Origin: a virus
Strand: one strand, 5' to 3'
Length of the DNA: 37,441 bases
Virus record (IMG/VR): IMGVR_UViG_3300017752_000054
Span: 1 to 37,441 of that record
The translations under genes and the position numbers were made by a program. Under the pieces are notes generated by a model. It was given only the letters and a program-made list of their open reading frames with translations, was not told the DNA's origin and made no database searches. The stretch's first letter is position 1. Each line of letters starts with the position of its first letter. Shown in pieces: positions 5,385 to 13,621 of this stretch.

Positions 5385-7874
5385 GTGAGAAGTGTTCAAG
5401 ACATCAGCGAACGGGAGTCAAAAACTTTGGGACTCCAACGACACGCTAAAAAACAAGAAAAACAATCTCCGCAGTATCGGCAAGCCGAGCTCATTGTAAT
5501 ATCTGAAGTTCAACAAGACGTTGCAGACTTCATACGCGCCGAAATCGAGAGTCAAGAGCGCGCATCGTCTGGTCGGCGCATGAAGTGGTATGACGACCTA
5601 AAGGGCTTAAACTGTGACGTTCTCGCGTTACGAGCGCTACAGTGCGCCGTGAGTGGTGCAATCAATAATAAGCCGTGGGTAGCAGTTATGGCTAGCATGG
5701 GCGAGCACATCTATCAAGAATTTCTCGGACAGCAATTTGATGGAGCTGAAGATATTGACCATGCGGTGCAAAAGAAAAAGCTGTTCGAGAAAAAAACGCT
5801 GTACAGCAGAATAAGATTCGTTCAAGGGCTTTTAATTGAGCACACGAAGTGGAAGACCGAGAGAAAAGTCACAGCGGCAACGCCATTGATCAACGCGGTT
5901 CTCGCAAGTAAAGTTTTTGAGCGTTTCGAGCGGACAGTGAAAGTTAATGGTAAATTGAAAACGGAAGTAAGAGTTGTTTTCAGTGCGCTTGGCACAGCAA
6001 GTTTAGAGGCGCATAACGAGCGCATAGAGTGGGCAGCAGCAGTGTTTTTACCAATAGCTGGCAAGGATGCGGGAGGTAATCCACTGAAGCCAGTGCCGTG
6101 GACATCGACAAAGTCAGGTGTATATCACGACCGCAAATTGTCGGCATTAGTACCACTGATTCGGAACGGTGCCGAAGCTCAAAACACGGCAATTGACGCA
6201 TTGTGTGCAAAACGCTTACCGAAATTTATGGAAGCGTTGAATGTACTTCAGAATGTACCATTCGCGATTAATGAATATGTATTGAGTGCTGTAAAATACG
6301 CTTGGGCTAATAACATTGTTTTAAGTAAATTTCCCTCGCAAACGCGCCTGGATTTACCGCAGCCTGTAAAACAATGGGGCGACATGAGTCGTGATGAGCG
6401 AGAGCTTTTTAAGCAAGATCGCCAGGCAGTAAAAGAGCGCAATTTACAAATTACAAATGACGTGTGGCAGATGCGCCAAGACACCGACATCGCGGATCTG
6501 CTGGTAGAAAAACAAGAATTTAGACTCGGCGCGAATTGCGATAAGCGAGGACGTGCTTACTTCGTCTCACCCTTTAATTATCAGAGGGGTGATTATCAAA
6601 AAGCTCTTTTTTTGTTGAAAAATAAACAGCCAGTAAAAGACAGTTTAAAGTGGCTTCTCATTCACGCTGCGAATACTGGCGACTTTGATAAAGTTTCAAA
6701 GCGTGAACTCGTAGAGCGGCAAATTTGGGCCACAATGAATTTGGATTGGATAACGGCGTGCGGAAAAGACTTTGAGGCGAACACACAATGGCACCAGGCC
6801 GATAAGCCGTTTCAATTTTTGGCGGCGTGTAGAGAGCTGTATTTATACACCCAAGATCCTGATAATTACGAGAGCGGCCTCCCCGTCGCAATTGACGCAA
6901 CGAACAGTGGGGCGCAGCATTACAGCGCGATTACGCGGAGTCAAAAAGATGGTGCGCTCTGCAATCTTGTACCACAGGATAAAATCGCGGATCTATATGA
7001 GGTGGTCGCGGATAAAGTCACTAATAGCATTAGCGTAGATCATTGCGAAAAATATCAAACTCAGCGTCAACAGTGGTTGGCTTTTGGAATTGGTAGAGGC
7101 GATGTGAAGCGCAACGTAATGACGTATTTTTACTCGTCGAAAGCTTGGGGCATGGCACAACAGCTTGTCACTGACACAATGCAGCCGTTGGAGCGTAAAA
7201 GGCTAGCCAACCGAGAGTTTGAGCATCCATTTGGACGCACCGAGTGGCAGCAAAAAAGTGCCGCAATGTACGCCGCTAAACACATTTTTAGCGCTGTCGA
7301 AAACACTGTAAGTTCGGCGGCAGAGACTATGTCATATTTGCGTAGCTGCGCTGGTCTGCTTGCGGCTGAAAATAAGCCACTGATATGGAAAACGCCAAGT
7401 GAATTTGTGGCGCATCAATATTACAGTCATAAAGTTGGCAAAAAGTTAAAACTGTGGTTTTTTGAAAATGAATTAAGACTCCCTACGCATAAACGTCGCA
7501 GTGTAGCGGTTGCGGAGGATACGAGTAAATGCGATATACATCGAATGAAAAATGCTTGTGGTGCGAATGTTATTCACAGCTTGGACTCTGCGCACCTTTT
7601 GTTGACAGTGCTTGCGTGCCAAGAGAAAGGCATCAATGATTTTTTTGTGATCCACGATTCATTTGGGAGCACTTCTGCTGACATGGAGAAAATGTACGCG
7701 ACTGTGCGTGAGACTTTTATTGCTATGTACGCAGAATATTGTATTTTTGAAGTCGTCGATAAAAGCACACGCGCTGTTTTGTCTCTATCGAATCTTGAAA
7801 AAATGGAGAAAATTCCGACTAAAGGCGACCTCGATTTGAAAGCGATTACAAAGAGTGAGTGGTGCTTTAGTTAA
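5385..7874 (+). CDS. T7-type single-subunit DNA-directed RNA polymerase
   Basis: The 829-residue enzyme (T7 has 883) would transcribe the phage's own middle and late genes. Motif A is VAIDATNSGAQHYSAITR with Asp504 (T7 Asp537). Motif B is DVKRNVMTYFYSS with Lys575 and Tyr583 (T7 Lys631, Tyr639). Motif C is FVIHDSFGS with Asp758 (T7 Asp812), preceded by VIHSLDSAHL. The region around 686-715 (KLKLWFFENELRLPTHKRR) corresponds to the promoter-specificity loop. The C-terminal 'foot' ends WCFS where T7 ends FAFA. The GTG start is chosen for AGGAG nine bases upstream. It follows the repressor directly and ends in two terminators, so it is a self-contained early unit. All catalytic residues are present. 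Confidence 0.97.
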   Translation: MRSVQDISERESKTLGLQRHAKKQEKQSPQYRQAELIVISEVQQDVADFIRAEIESQERASSGRRMKWYDDLKGLNCDVLALRALQCAVSGAINNKPWVAVMASMGEHIYQEFLGQQFDGAEDIDHAVQKKKLFEKKTLYSRIRFVQGLLIEHTKWKTERKVTAATPLINAVLASKVFERFERTVKVNGKLKTEVRVVFSALGTASLEAHNERIEWAAAVFLPIAGKDAGGNPLKPVPWTSTKSGVYHDRKLSALVPLIRNGAEAQNTAIDALCAKRLPKFMEALNVLQNVPFAINEYVLSAVKYAWANNIVLSKFPSQTRLDLPQPVKQWGDMSRDERELFKQDRQAVKERNLQITNDVWQMRQDTDIADLLVEKQEFRLGANCDKRGRAYFVSPFNYQRGDYQKALFLLKNKQPVKDSLKWLLIHAANTGDFDKVSKRELVERQIWATMNLDWITACGKDFEANTQWHQADKPFQFLAACRELYLYTQDPDNYESGLPVAIDATNSGAQHYSAITRSQKDGALCNLVPQDKIADLYEVVADKVTNSISVDHCEKYQTQRQQWLAFGIGRGDVKRNVMTYFYSSKAWGMAQQLVTDTMQPLERKRLANREFEHPFGRTEWQQKSAAMYAAKHIFSAVENTVSSAAETMSYLRSCAGLLAAENKPLIWKTPSEFVAHQYYSHKVGKKLKLWFFENELRLPTHKRRSVAVAEDTSKCDIHRMKNACGANVIHSLDSAHLLLTVLACQEKGINDFFVIHDSFGSTSADMEKMYATVRETFIAMYAEYCIFEVVDKSTRAVLSLSNLEKMEKIPTKGDLDLKAITKSEWCFS

Positions 7875-7894
7875 AGATTACACGGTTTGCCCTC

Positions 7895-7916
7895 GCCGCC
7901 TTCGGGCGGCTTTTTT
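7895..7916 (+). terminator. Strong terminator after RNA polymerase
   Basis: GCCGCC-TTCG-GGCGGC followed by six T is a textbook intrinsic terminator with an ultrastable UUCG tetraloop. An identical copy lies at 8181-8202. Confidence 0.92.
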
Positions 7917-7918
7917 AT

Positions 7919-7940
7919 GCCCCTTCCCCAGGGGCTTTTT
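7919..7940 (+). terminator. Second, tandem terminator after RNA polymerase
   Basis: GCCCC (7919-7923) and GGGGC (7931-7935) form a 5-bp stem with a 7-base loop followed by a T run. It stands three bases after the first terminator's T tract. Confidence 0.75.
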
Positions 7941-7980
7941 TATTTTCAGCTTGTTCAAACCTCAAAAAAGGTAATTCACA

Positions 7981-8165
7981 TGACTCAAGCACAATTTAAA
8001 ACTCTGTTATTGGAGTATGACTTTACTTATCCATTCAGCGACGACCACAGCGCATATAAGCGCGGAGAAGCTCAACAGCTTGAGATTATCAAAGCAATTA
8101 AAGACGACACCACAGGCTCATTAGAGAGGCTCTATCGTGCTTTTTTAGTCCGTCATAGTTTATAA
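7981..8165 (+). CDS. Small protein of unknown function between two identical terminators
   Basis: The 61-residue product begins MTQAQFKTLLLEYDF and ends LYRAFLVRHSL. I choose the ATG at 7981 because AAAGG lies upstream; the longer frame from 7887 starts inside a terminator stem. No domain, signal or membrane segment is recognised. The gene is bracketed by matching GCCGCC-TTCG-GGCGGC terminators, so it may form a separate short transcript or be expressed by read-through. A role as a small early accessory protein is possible, with no direct support. Confidence 0.65.
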
Positions 8166-8180
8166 ATTTTTCCCTCCCTT

Positions 8181-8202
8181 GCCGCCTTCGGGCGGCTTTT
8201 TT
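8181..8202 (+). terminator. Terminator, duplicate of 7895-7916
   Basis: The same GCCGCC-TTCG-GGCGGC stem-loop with six T, and the following ATGCCC, are repeated exactly from the copy after RNA polymerase, which suggests duplication of the unit or insertion of the small gene between copies. Confidence 0.9.
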
Positions 8203-8238
8203 ATGCCCGTTTCAAAACCACAAAAGGAGCACCACCGC

Positions 8239-8748
8239 ATGGCAAAAGAAAAGAAACTACGCTTTCAAACTCCGATAGCTGAAACCAGTTTTACGCATTT
8301 GACCACACCTGACTTCGAGTACAGCGACGATGGCGTCTACAGCGTTATTTTAATGTTTGATCAACGACCACAGTTTTTCGACGACATAGAAACGTACGCA
8401 AAAGAGACATTTGGAGCGAGTAAGAAAGTAAGTTTACCCTTTAAAAAAAACGATGAAGATCGGTGGATTTTCAAAACAAAATCGAAGTATCGTCCAAAGT
8501 TTTTCGACTCCCGTGGCAAAGGTATTCCAGATGAAGATGTTCAAAACATCTGGGCAGGATCAGTGGTGCGCGTCGGAGGCACTTACAAAGCATATGATAA
8601 CGCCATGAAAGGCGTGACAACGTATCCTGGTCGCGTGCAAATCATTAGCTACGCGCAGTCAAACAGCGGCTTCGACGCCGTAGACGACGGGTTTGTTCAC
8701 GAGGAAGTCGCCCGAGACACATTCGATTCCGACGATGACCAATTCTAA
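8239..8748 (+). CDS. Single-stranded DNA-binding protein (T7 gp2.5-like)
   Basis: The 169-residue product would coat ssDNA and recruit polymerase and helicase at the fork. It starts MAKEKKLRFQTPIAETS and shows TPDFEYSDDGVYSVILMFD, FFDSRGKGIPDEDVQ and IWAGSVVRVGGTYKAYDN, matching the order of strands in T7 gp2.5. The C-terminus is strongly acidic and ends in phenylalanine (DTFDSDDDQF), the hallmark tail of phage SSBs that contacts the other replisome proteins. The ATG at 8239 follows AAAGGAGCACC; the longer frame from 8179 would begin in the terminator. The gene overlaps endonuclease I by 14 bases. gp2.5 of T7 is larger (232 residues). Confidence 0.88.
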   Translation: MAKEKKLRFQTPIAETSFTHLTTPDFEYSDDGVYSVILMFDQRPQFFDDIETYAKETFGASKKVSLPFKKNDEDRWIFKTKSKYRPKFFDSRGKGIPDEDVQNIWAGSVVRVGGTYKAYDNAMKGVTTYPGRVQIISYAQSNSGFDAVDDGFVHEEVARDTFDSDDDQF

Positions 8749-9139
8749 ATGGCGTTATCGCTCTGGACTTGAGGAAAAGATCAGTGAGCAGATCGCTGCG
8801 GCAGGACTTTGTGTTGAGTACGAAGAGCACAAAATTAATTATTTAGTACCCGCGCGTGCTGCTACTTACACACCGGATTTTCGCCTACCAAACGGCCAAG
8901 GAGGCTTTTTTTTTGTAGAGACGAAAGGACTTTGGGATCTCGAAGATCGCAAGAAACATTTACTCATTAAAGAGCAATATCCCGAACTTGACATCCGTCT
9001 AGTTTTCCAAAACGCCAACGCAAAAATCTATAAGAAATCAAAGACGACATACGCCATGTTTTGTCACAAAAACGGCTTTATGTTTGCGCACAAAAAGATT
9101 CCAGACGATTGGCTTTTCCCGACAGGAGACATTCTATGA
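8735..9139 (+). CDS. Endonuclease I, Holliday-junction resolvase (T7 gp3-like)
   Basis: The 134-residue enzyme cuts branched DNA and, in T7, helps degrade host DNA. It matches T7 endonuclease I closely: RSGLEEKISEQ with Glu13 (T7 Glu20), YEEHKINY, TYTPDFRLPNG with Asp48 (T7 Asp55), and VETKGLWDLEDRKKHLL with Glu62 and Lys64 (T7 Glu65, Lys67), followed by QYPELDIRLVFQNA. All four catalytic residues are present. I choose the ATG at 8735 because homology begins there; an upstream ATG at 8693 lies deep inside the SSB gene. It overlaps the SSB end by 14 bases and the next gene by four (ATGA). Confidence 0.95.
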   Translation: MTNSKWRYRSGLEEKISEQIAAAGLCVEYEEHKINYLVPARAATYTPDFRLPNGQGGFFFVETKGLWDLEDRKKHLLIKEQYPELDIRLVFQNANAKIYKKSKTTYAMFCHKNGFMFAHKKIPDDWLFPTGDIL

Positions 9140-9438
9140 AACAAACAATTCTTGAGCTTGTTGAAAACGAAAAAGAGCGCAAATTTTTGGACTACCACAG
9201 AGACAATCCGCACATTTATGAGCTGTTCAAACGCTATGCCCTCGTTGCGATTGATAGCGGAAGAACGCGGTTTGGCGCAAACAGCATCATCGAGCGCATA
9301 CGCTGGTACTCGTCGGTGGAGTCCGAAGACGATTTCGGGTTCAAAATTAATAACAACCATGCGCCTTACTATGCGCGACTTTTTGTTGGGCAGTATCCGC
9401 AGCACTCTAAATTTTTCTCACTAAGAAATTTGGGGTGA
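9136..9438 (+). CDS. Conserved phage protein of unknown function
   Basis: The 100-residue product starts at an ATGA overlap with endonuclease I, implying translational coupling. It is charged and probably globular, with RYALVAIDSGRTRFGANSII, then IRWYSS and FKINNNHAPYYARLFV near the C-terminus. That last block recurs in hypothetical proteins of many phages, from memory. There is no membrane segment or catalytic motif that I can name. Context between resolvase and methyltransferase suggests a DNA-metabolism accessory role. Confidence 0.78.
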   Translation: MKQTILELVENEKERKFLDYHRDNPHIYELFKRYALVAIDSGRTRFGANSIIERIRWYSSVESEDDFGFKINNNHAPYYARLFVGQYPQHSKFFSLRNLG

Positions 9439-9444
9439 TTCAAT

Positions 9445-10555
9445 GTGGATAATGCCGGACAACTACCCACTGTCGTTTCATTATGCGCGGGATATGGTGG
9501 CATCGAGCGAGGATTTGACCTTGCTGGGTTTGAACATCGAGTCATCTCTTATGTGGAGATCGAAGCCTTCGCCATTGCGAACCTGGTTGCGAAGATGGAA
9601 GCCGAACTCTTACCTCCCGCACCTATTTACACGGATCTTAAAACCTTCCCAGCGCACCTCTTTCGAGACAAAGTTAGCGTTATCACTGGCGGTTATCCGT
9701 GTCCCCCTTTTAGTTCCGCAGGCAAAAGGCTCGGTGACAAAGACCCCCGACACCTATGGCCCTACATCAAAGGAATTATCAGAGCAGTTCGACCTACTCG
9801 ATGCTTCTTTGAAAACGTCGAAGGACACATCAGCCTCGGACTCAGAGAAGTCATTAGCGACCTGGAAAGCCTTGGTTACAGAACGACGTGGGGAATATTC
9901 AGTGCGCGTGAAGTCGGCGCACCGCACCAGAGAAAGCGAGTCTACATTTTGGCCGACCGTAACAACGGACTCAGAGAAGTCGCGAACTAAGAAATACGCG
10001 CAAGGTGGAATGCCGTTGGTAGCAGCAGTCAAGTGGGCGACTCCCCGAGTAGCAGACTCAGCGGGTGGGCCAAGGACTTTGAACGAGAAGGGTCAACGTG
10101 TATCGGTAAGCGATACAACAAAGACGTATGGGGCAAATCTTAGCGATCAGGTTAGGCATTGGCCGACTCCGACTAGTCGTGATTACAAGGGTGGATATAC
10201 AGAAGACTCCTTGACGAGAAAAGATGGAAAGTCACGCCGCTTTGACGTTCTCCCTAATGCTGCCATTGGGGGGCTTGGGACTGACGTTGTAAAGGGACAT
10301 CTAAATCCCGACTGGGTAGAGCAGTTAATGGGTGTGCCTTTAGGTTGGACATCGCTAACAGGTACAACTACGCAGTGGACGAATCGCTGGGCAGACGGCT
10401 CATGGGAGGAAGGTATTCCTCGCGTTGTTGAGAGCGTTGCAGATCGCGTTGATCGCATCCGAATGTTGGGCAATGGTGTGGTTCCCGCGACTGCCGCAAA
10501 AGCGTGGCAGGTGCTGACACAACGACTTTGTAGCGGGGGTGTAACGTGCGCATAG
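9445..10555 (+). pseudogene. C5-cytosine DNA methyltransferase, reading frame broken
   Basis: Two overlapping frames together make one enzyme. The first (9445-9990, GTG start) holds motif I LCAGYGGIERGF, motif IV GGYPCPPFSSAGKR with the catalytic Cys, motif VI ENVEGH and motif VIII HQRKRVYI. The second frame carries the rest to 10555: three WPTPT-like units (FWPTVTTDSE, WATPRVADS, HWPTPTSRD), LNPDWVEQLMGVP and motif X MLGNGVVPATAAKAW. The shift lies near 9946-9990. The C-terminal frame ends overlapping the DNA polymerase start, as in an intact operon. A full product would be about 369 residues. It may be a true frameshift, a small deletion, a sequencing error or a programmed shift. If functional it would mark phage DNA against restriction. 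Confidence 0.85.
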
Positions 10556-12333
10556 CTTTTGATTTGGAAAGCGACGGACTGCTTCCTGAGCTCACAAAAA
10601 TACACTGCATAGCTTTTCAGTGTCTTAACCTTGAAAACGCAAAACCAAAGATCCGATATACGCCAACCGGGCTTGAGGACATCGTTAAGATGCTGAATGA
10701 CGCTGACGAAATCATTGGACACAACATTCTAAATTTCGACATTCCAGCGATTCAAAAAGTGTATACCTGGTTTAAACCGCGCGGAAAGATTACCGATACG
10801 CTTGTTCTTTCACGCCTTGTTCGCGCAAATCTTCGCGAAGACGACCTGGTTCACACGGTTAAAAACAAAAAGTCACCGCTCCCCGGATCTAAAATCGGTA
10901 GTCATAGTCTGGCGGCATGGGGTATCCGGCTCGATTTTCCGAAAGGCGATTACACCGGCGGTTGGCAAAAGTTTACGAAAGATATGGCGACGTACTGTAT
11001 GCGCGACGTTGATGTCACTGTGAAGCTCTATGACTATCTGTTGAAGCAAAAGTTCAGTGAGCAAAGCATTGCGCTCGAACACAAGATGGCAGTCATTTGT
11101 GACGAAATCGGTGCTAACGGTTGGACCTTCGACATTCCAAAAGCTAAATCCCTCTATGCTGATTTGGTATCCCGCCGCGCCGTTCTGGCAGACGAACTGA
11201 AGAATCTTTTTGAACCGTGGGTGGAGACTGAAGAATTTATCCCAAAGCGAGATAACAAAACGCTGGGCTATAAAGCGAATGAGCCTTTTATCAAACGCCG
11301 CACAGTCGAGTTTAACCCAAATTCAAGAGCACATATCGCCCGTTGTCTCATAGAAAAATATAGTTGGAAGCCAGTGGAATTTACACCAACTAAAGATCCT
11401 AAAATTGACGACCTCGTGCTTGCCAATCTGCCATATCCAGAAGCACAAAAGATCGCGCAAATGTTTTTAATTCAAAAGCGTATCGCGATGCTTGGCGAGG
11501 GCAAAAAGGCGTGGATGAGTCTTGTTGAAGACGACGGAAAGATACGCCATCAGTTAATTGCAAACGGTACAGTGTCTGGTCGCGCATCTTGTCGATCCCC
11601 AAATCTACAACAGGTGCCGGGGCTGCAATCAAAATACGGCAAAGAGTGTAGAGAGCTATTTACAGTACCCCACGGTTGGACGCTCTGCGGTGCGGATCTT
11701 TCGGGCATCGAAGTACGTTGCCTGGCGCATTTTTTGTTTCCGTGGGATAAAGGCGAATATGCGAATATTATTCTGAGCGGAGACATTCACACGCACAATC
11801 AAAAGGCTGCTGGACTCGCGGAACGCTCGCAAGCAAAGACAATGCTCTATGCCATGCTCTTTGGTAGCGGCAACGCCAGGCTGGGCGAGATTGTAGGTGG
11901 CAAAGCAAAAGACGGGAAAGCCATCAAAGATCGTTTTAACAAAGCCGTACCAGCCTTTGCGAACTTACAAGACAAACTCAGAGAAACACACGAAAAACGA
12001 GGACACCTAATCGGTCTGGACGGGCGAAAACTGTACATACGTTCTGCTCACCGAGCTCTAAGTCAACTTCTCCAATCTGCCGGCGCGCTTATCTCGAAAC
12101 AATGGATAGCCAATATTCACGAGGGGATTGCGACAGACGGCTTATCAACAGATGCACGCATTGTCGGGTGGATACACGACGAAGTGCAAATCGCAACGAC
12201 AACAGCGGAGGTCGCCGAGCATGTCGGTAATTTATCTCGAAGAATGGCTCAAAAAACGGGCAGAGACTTCAATTTTAAAATCGCAATCGAAGCCGAATAT
12301 AGCACCGGCAAATCATGGGCAGATACCCATTGA
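10546..12333 (+). CDS. Family A DNA polymerase with 3'-5' exonuclease (T7 gp5-like)
   Basis: The 595-residue replicative polymerase has an intact proofreading domain: FDLESDG with Asp6 and Glu8, HNILNFDIPAI with Asp65, and YCMRDVD with Asp154. The polymerase domain has GTVSGRASCRSPNLQQVPG, motif A CGADLSGIEVR with Asp384, the O-helix AKTMLYAMLFGSG with Lys431 and Tyr435, and motif C WIHDEVQIA with Asp545. Tyr435 is at the position of T7 Tyr526 and E. coli Phe762. It is shorter than T7 gp5 (704); much of the loss is in the segment (about 218-255) where T7 has its thioredoxin-binding loop. The GTG start follows GGGGGTG and overlaps the methyltransferase end by 10 bases. Confidence 0.96.
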   Translation: MRIAFDLESDGLLPELTKIHCIAFQCLNLENAKPKIRYTPTGLEDIVKMLNDADEIIGHNILNFDIPAIQKVYTWFKPRGKITDTLVLSRLVRANLREDDLVHTVKNKKSPLPGSKIGSHSLAAWGIRLDFPKGDYTGGWQKFTKDMATYCMRDVDVTVKLYDYLLKQKFSEQSIALEHKMAVICDEIGANGWTFDIPKAKSLYADLVSRRAVLADELKNLFEPWVETEEFIPKRDNKTLGYKANEPFIKRRTVEFNPNSRAHIARCLIEKYSWKPVEFTPTKDPKIDDLVLANLPYPEAQKIAQMFLIQKRIAMLGEGKKAWMSLVEDDGKIRHQLIANGTVSGRASCRSPNLQQVPGLQSKYGKECRELFTVPHGWTLCGADLSGIEVRCLAHFLFPWDKGEYANIILSGDIHTHNQKAAGLAERSQAKTMLYAMLFGSGNARLGEIVGGKAKDGKAIKDRFNKAVPAFANLQDKLRETHEKRGHLIGLDGRKLYIRSAHRALSQLLQSAGALISKQWIANIHEGIATDGLSTDARIVGWIHDEVQIATTTAEVAEHVGNLSRRMAQKTGRDFNFKIAIEAEYSTGKSWADTH

Positions 12334-12601
12334 TCAAGCCTTTCTATCAAATGCAACTGAGGAAATTCTAGACATACTAGCTATGCACATGGTTCTCGAT
12401 ATCGCGAATCGGACGCCTTTCACATGCAAATCAAAATTTGCTCGGCAGAACGCAGAATGGATAGCGGTGTGCGCATCCGAAGGATTTCTCACAACGAAAG
12501 TTTCTGCCGAAAAATGGGGGAACCGATGGCGCACTACAAATAATGGTAAGCAACTGCTAGAGGAGCTACAGGATGACATTACAGAATTTCTTAACGAATG
12601 A
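12221..12601 (+). CDS. Small protein overlapping the polymerase 3' end, function unknown
   Basis: The 126-residue frame begins MSVIYLEEWLKKRAE at an ATG with GGAGGT eight bases upstream, an excellent ribosome site placed inside the polymerase gene. It shares 113 bases with the polymerase in another frame, then continues alone to 12601, where it overlaps the exonuclease by 29 bases. The unique part contains ATEEILDILAMHMVLDIAN and a C-terminal WGNRWRTTNNGKQLLEELQ, which looks like a small helical or winged-helix-type fold. No family is recognised. It fills the only gap between polymerase and exonuclease, which supports its being real. Confidence 0.65.
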   Translation: MSVIYLEEWLKKRAETSILKSQSKPNIAPANHGQIPIDQAFLSNATEEILDILAMHMVLDIANRTPFTCKSKFARQNAEWIAVCASEGFLTTKVSAEKWGNRWRTTNNGKQLLEELQDDITEFLNE

Positions 12602-13340
12602 AAAGTGGGCGCAAAAGATGAGTTTGTTGATTGATGCCGACTTGTATTTATTTAGAGCATTGATTGCTACCGAAGAAGAAGTTGAATGGACTACAGACTG
12701 CTGGTCGTTATACAGTGATGTAGCAGCCGCAAAGGAATCTTTCAATGCACAAGTTGAGCGTTGGAAGCAAAAATTTGAAGTCGATAGTGTTGTGATGTGT
12801 ATCACTGGCGACAAGAATTTCCGCAAGAGTCTTGACCCAGAATATAAGTCTCATAGAAAGAAAAGTCGCAAGCCGCTGGGATACTCAGCGTTTGTCGAGT
12901 GGTGCAAAGAGAGCTACGCCTACTGCTGCGAACCGACACTCGAAGCTGACGACGTGATGGGCATTCTCGCAACCGCTCCCGACAGCAAAACAATCATCGT
13001 ATCTGACGACAAAGACATGCTGACGATCCCTGCGAATCTTTACCGGCCACAACGCGAAGAGCTCGGCATGAGCTCAAAAGAAACTGCGGACCGCACTTGG
13101 CTTTTGCAGACGATGGTCGGTGATTCCGCTGACGGCTTCCCAGGGCTGCCACGAGTAGGCCCAGTAACAGCGGAGAAAATTCTGGGACGAGACGGTGGCT
13201 GGTCCCAAGTCGTCCAAGCATTCCAAAAAGGGGGGTTTTCGGTTGACGATGCGCTGTTACAGGCGCGCTTGGCAAGGATCTTGAGATACACAGATTGGAA
13301 CCAAGAGACTGCCGAAGTGCGTCTGTGGGAACCCGCATGA
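12573..13340 (+). CDS. 5'-3' exonuclease, FEN-like (T7 gp6-like)
   Basis: The 255-residue enzyme removes RNA primers and, in T7, recycles host DNA. Acidic metal ligands are evident in LLIDADLYLF, CITGDKNFRK, PTLEADDVMGILA and IIVSDDKDML. The helical DNA-binding element is MVGDSADGFPGLPRVGPVTAEKILG in two parts. The closing RLARILRYTDWN matches T7 gp6 near its end. I keep the start at 12573, which has AGGAG seven bases upstream and gives an N-terminal extension like that of T7 gp6; an ATG at 12618 is possible. It overlaps the preceding gene by 29 bases and the next by four. Confidence 0.93.
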   Translation: MTLQNFLTNEKWAQKMSLLIDADLYLFRALIATEEEVEWTTDCWSLYSDVAAAKESFNAQVERWKQKFEVDSVVMCITGDKNFRKSLDPEYKSHRKKSRKPLGYSAFVEWCKESYAYCCEPTLEADDVMGILATAPDSKTIIVSDDKDMLTIPANLYRPQREELGMSSKETADRTWLLQTMVGDSADGFPGLPRVGPVTAEKILGRDGGWSQVVQAFQKGGFSVDDALLQARLARILRYTDWNQETAEVRLWEPA

Positions 13341-13621
13341 AGCTCACAAAGTACGACCTCAAGCAACTCGATCTCACGGCACAAGACAAGCACTACGATC
13401 ACAGCGACATGCGGTGGCTGTATGAGACTAAAACATGGCCCGGTGGTTACGCAAATATATGCATACATCACAGCGTCATAAAACCAAACTCAAACTGCCC
13501 AGATTGTAAATACACACTACGCAAAAAAAGGAAGACAGACAATGGCAACAGCTCACACACACCCGTTCGACACAGTCACATCGACAGACACCACGGAAGT
13601 GGCATCCCCGGTATGCCCTGA
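13337..13621 (+). CDS. Small protein with Cys/His cluster, unknown function
   Basis: The 94-residue product starts at an ATGA overlap with the exonuclease. Its N-terminal part is acidic/lysine-rich. Residues about 41-62 hold CIHHSVIKPNSNCPDCKY, a Cys-His-His...Cys-x2-Cys spacing that could bind one zinc ion. The C-terminal ~25 residues lie in a different frame from the following gene, with which it shares 80 bases, so they may be unconstrained. No family is recognised. Confidence 0.65.
   Translation: MKLTKYDLKQLDLTAQDKHYDHSDMRWLYETKTWPGGYANICIHHSVIKPNSNCPDCKYTLRKKRKTDNGNSSHTPVRHSHIDRHHGSGIPGMP

Noticed and set aside
7887-7980. Extended start for the 61-residue gene
   Set aside because: It would begin in the terminator stem; the ATG at 7981 has its own ribosome site. 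The same holds for 8179-8238 before the SSB gene.
10183-10722. 179-codon minus-strand frame over the methyltransferase/polymerase junction
   Set aside because: Both underlying + strand proteins have strong motifs, and this frame has none.
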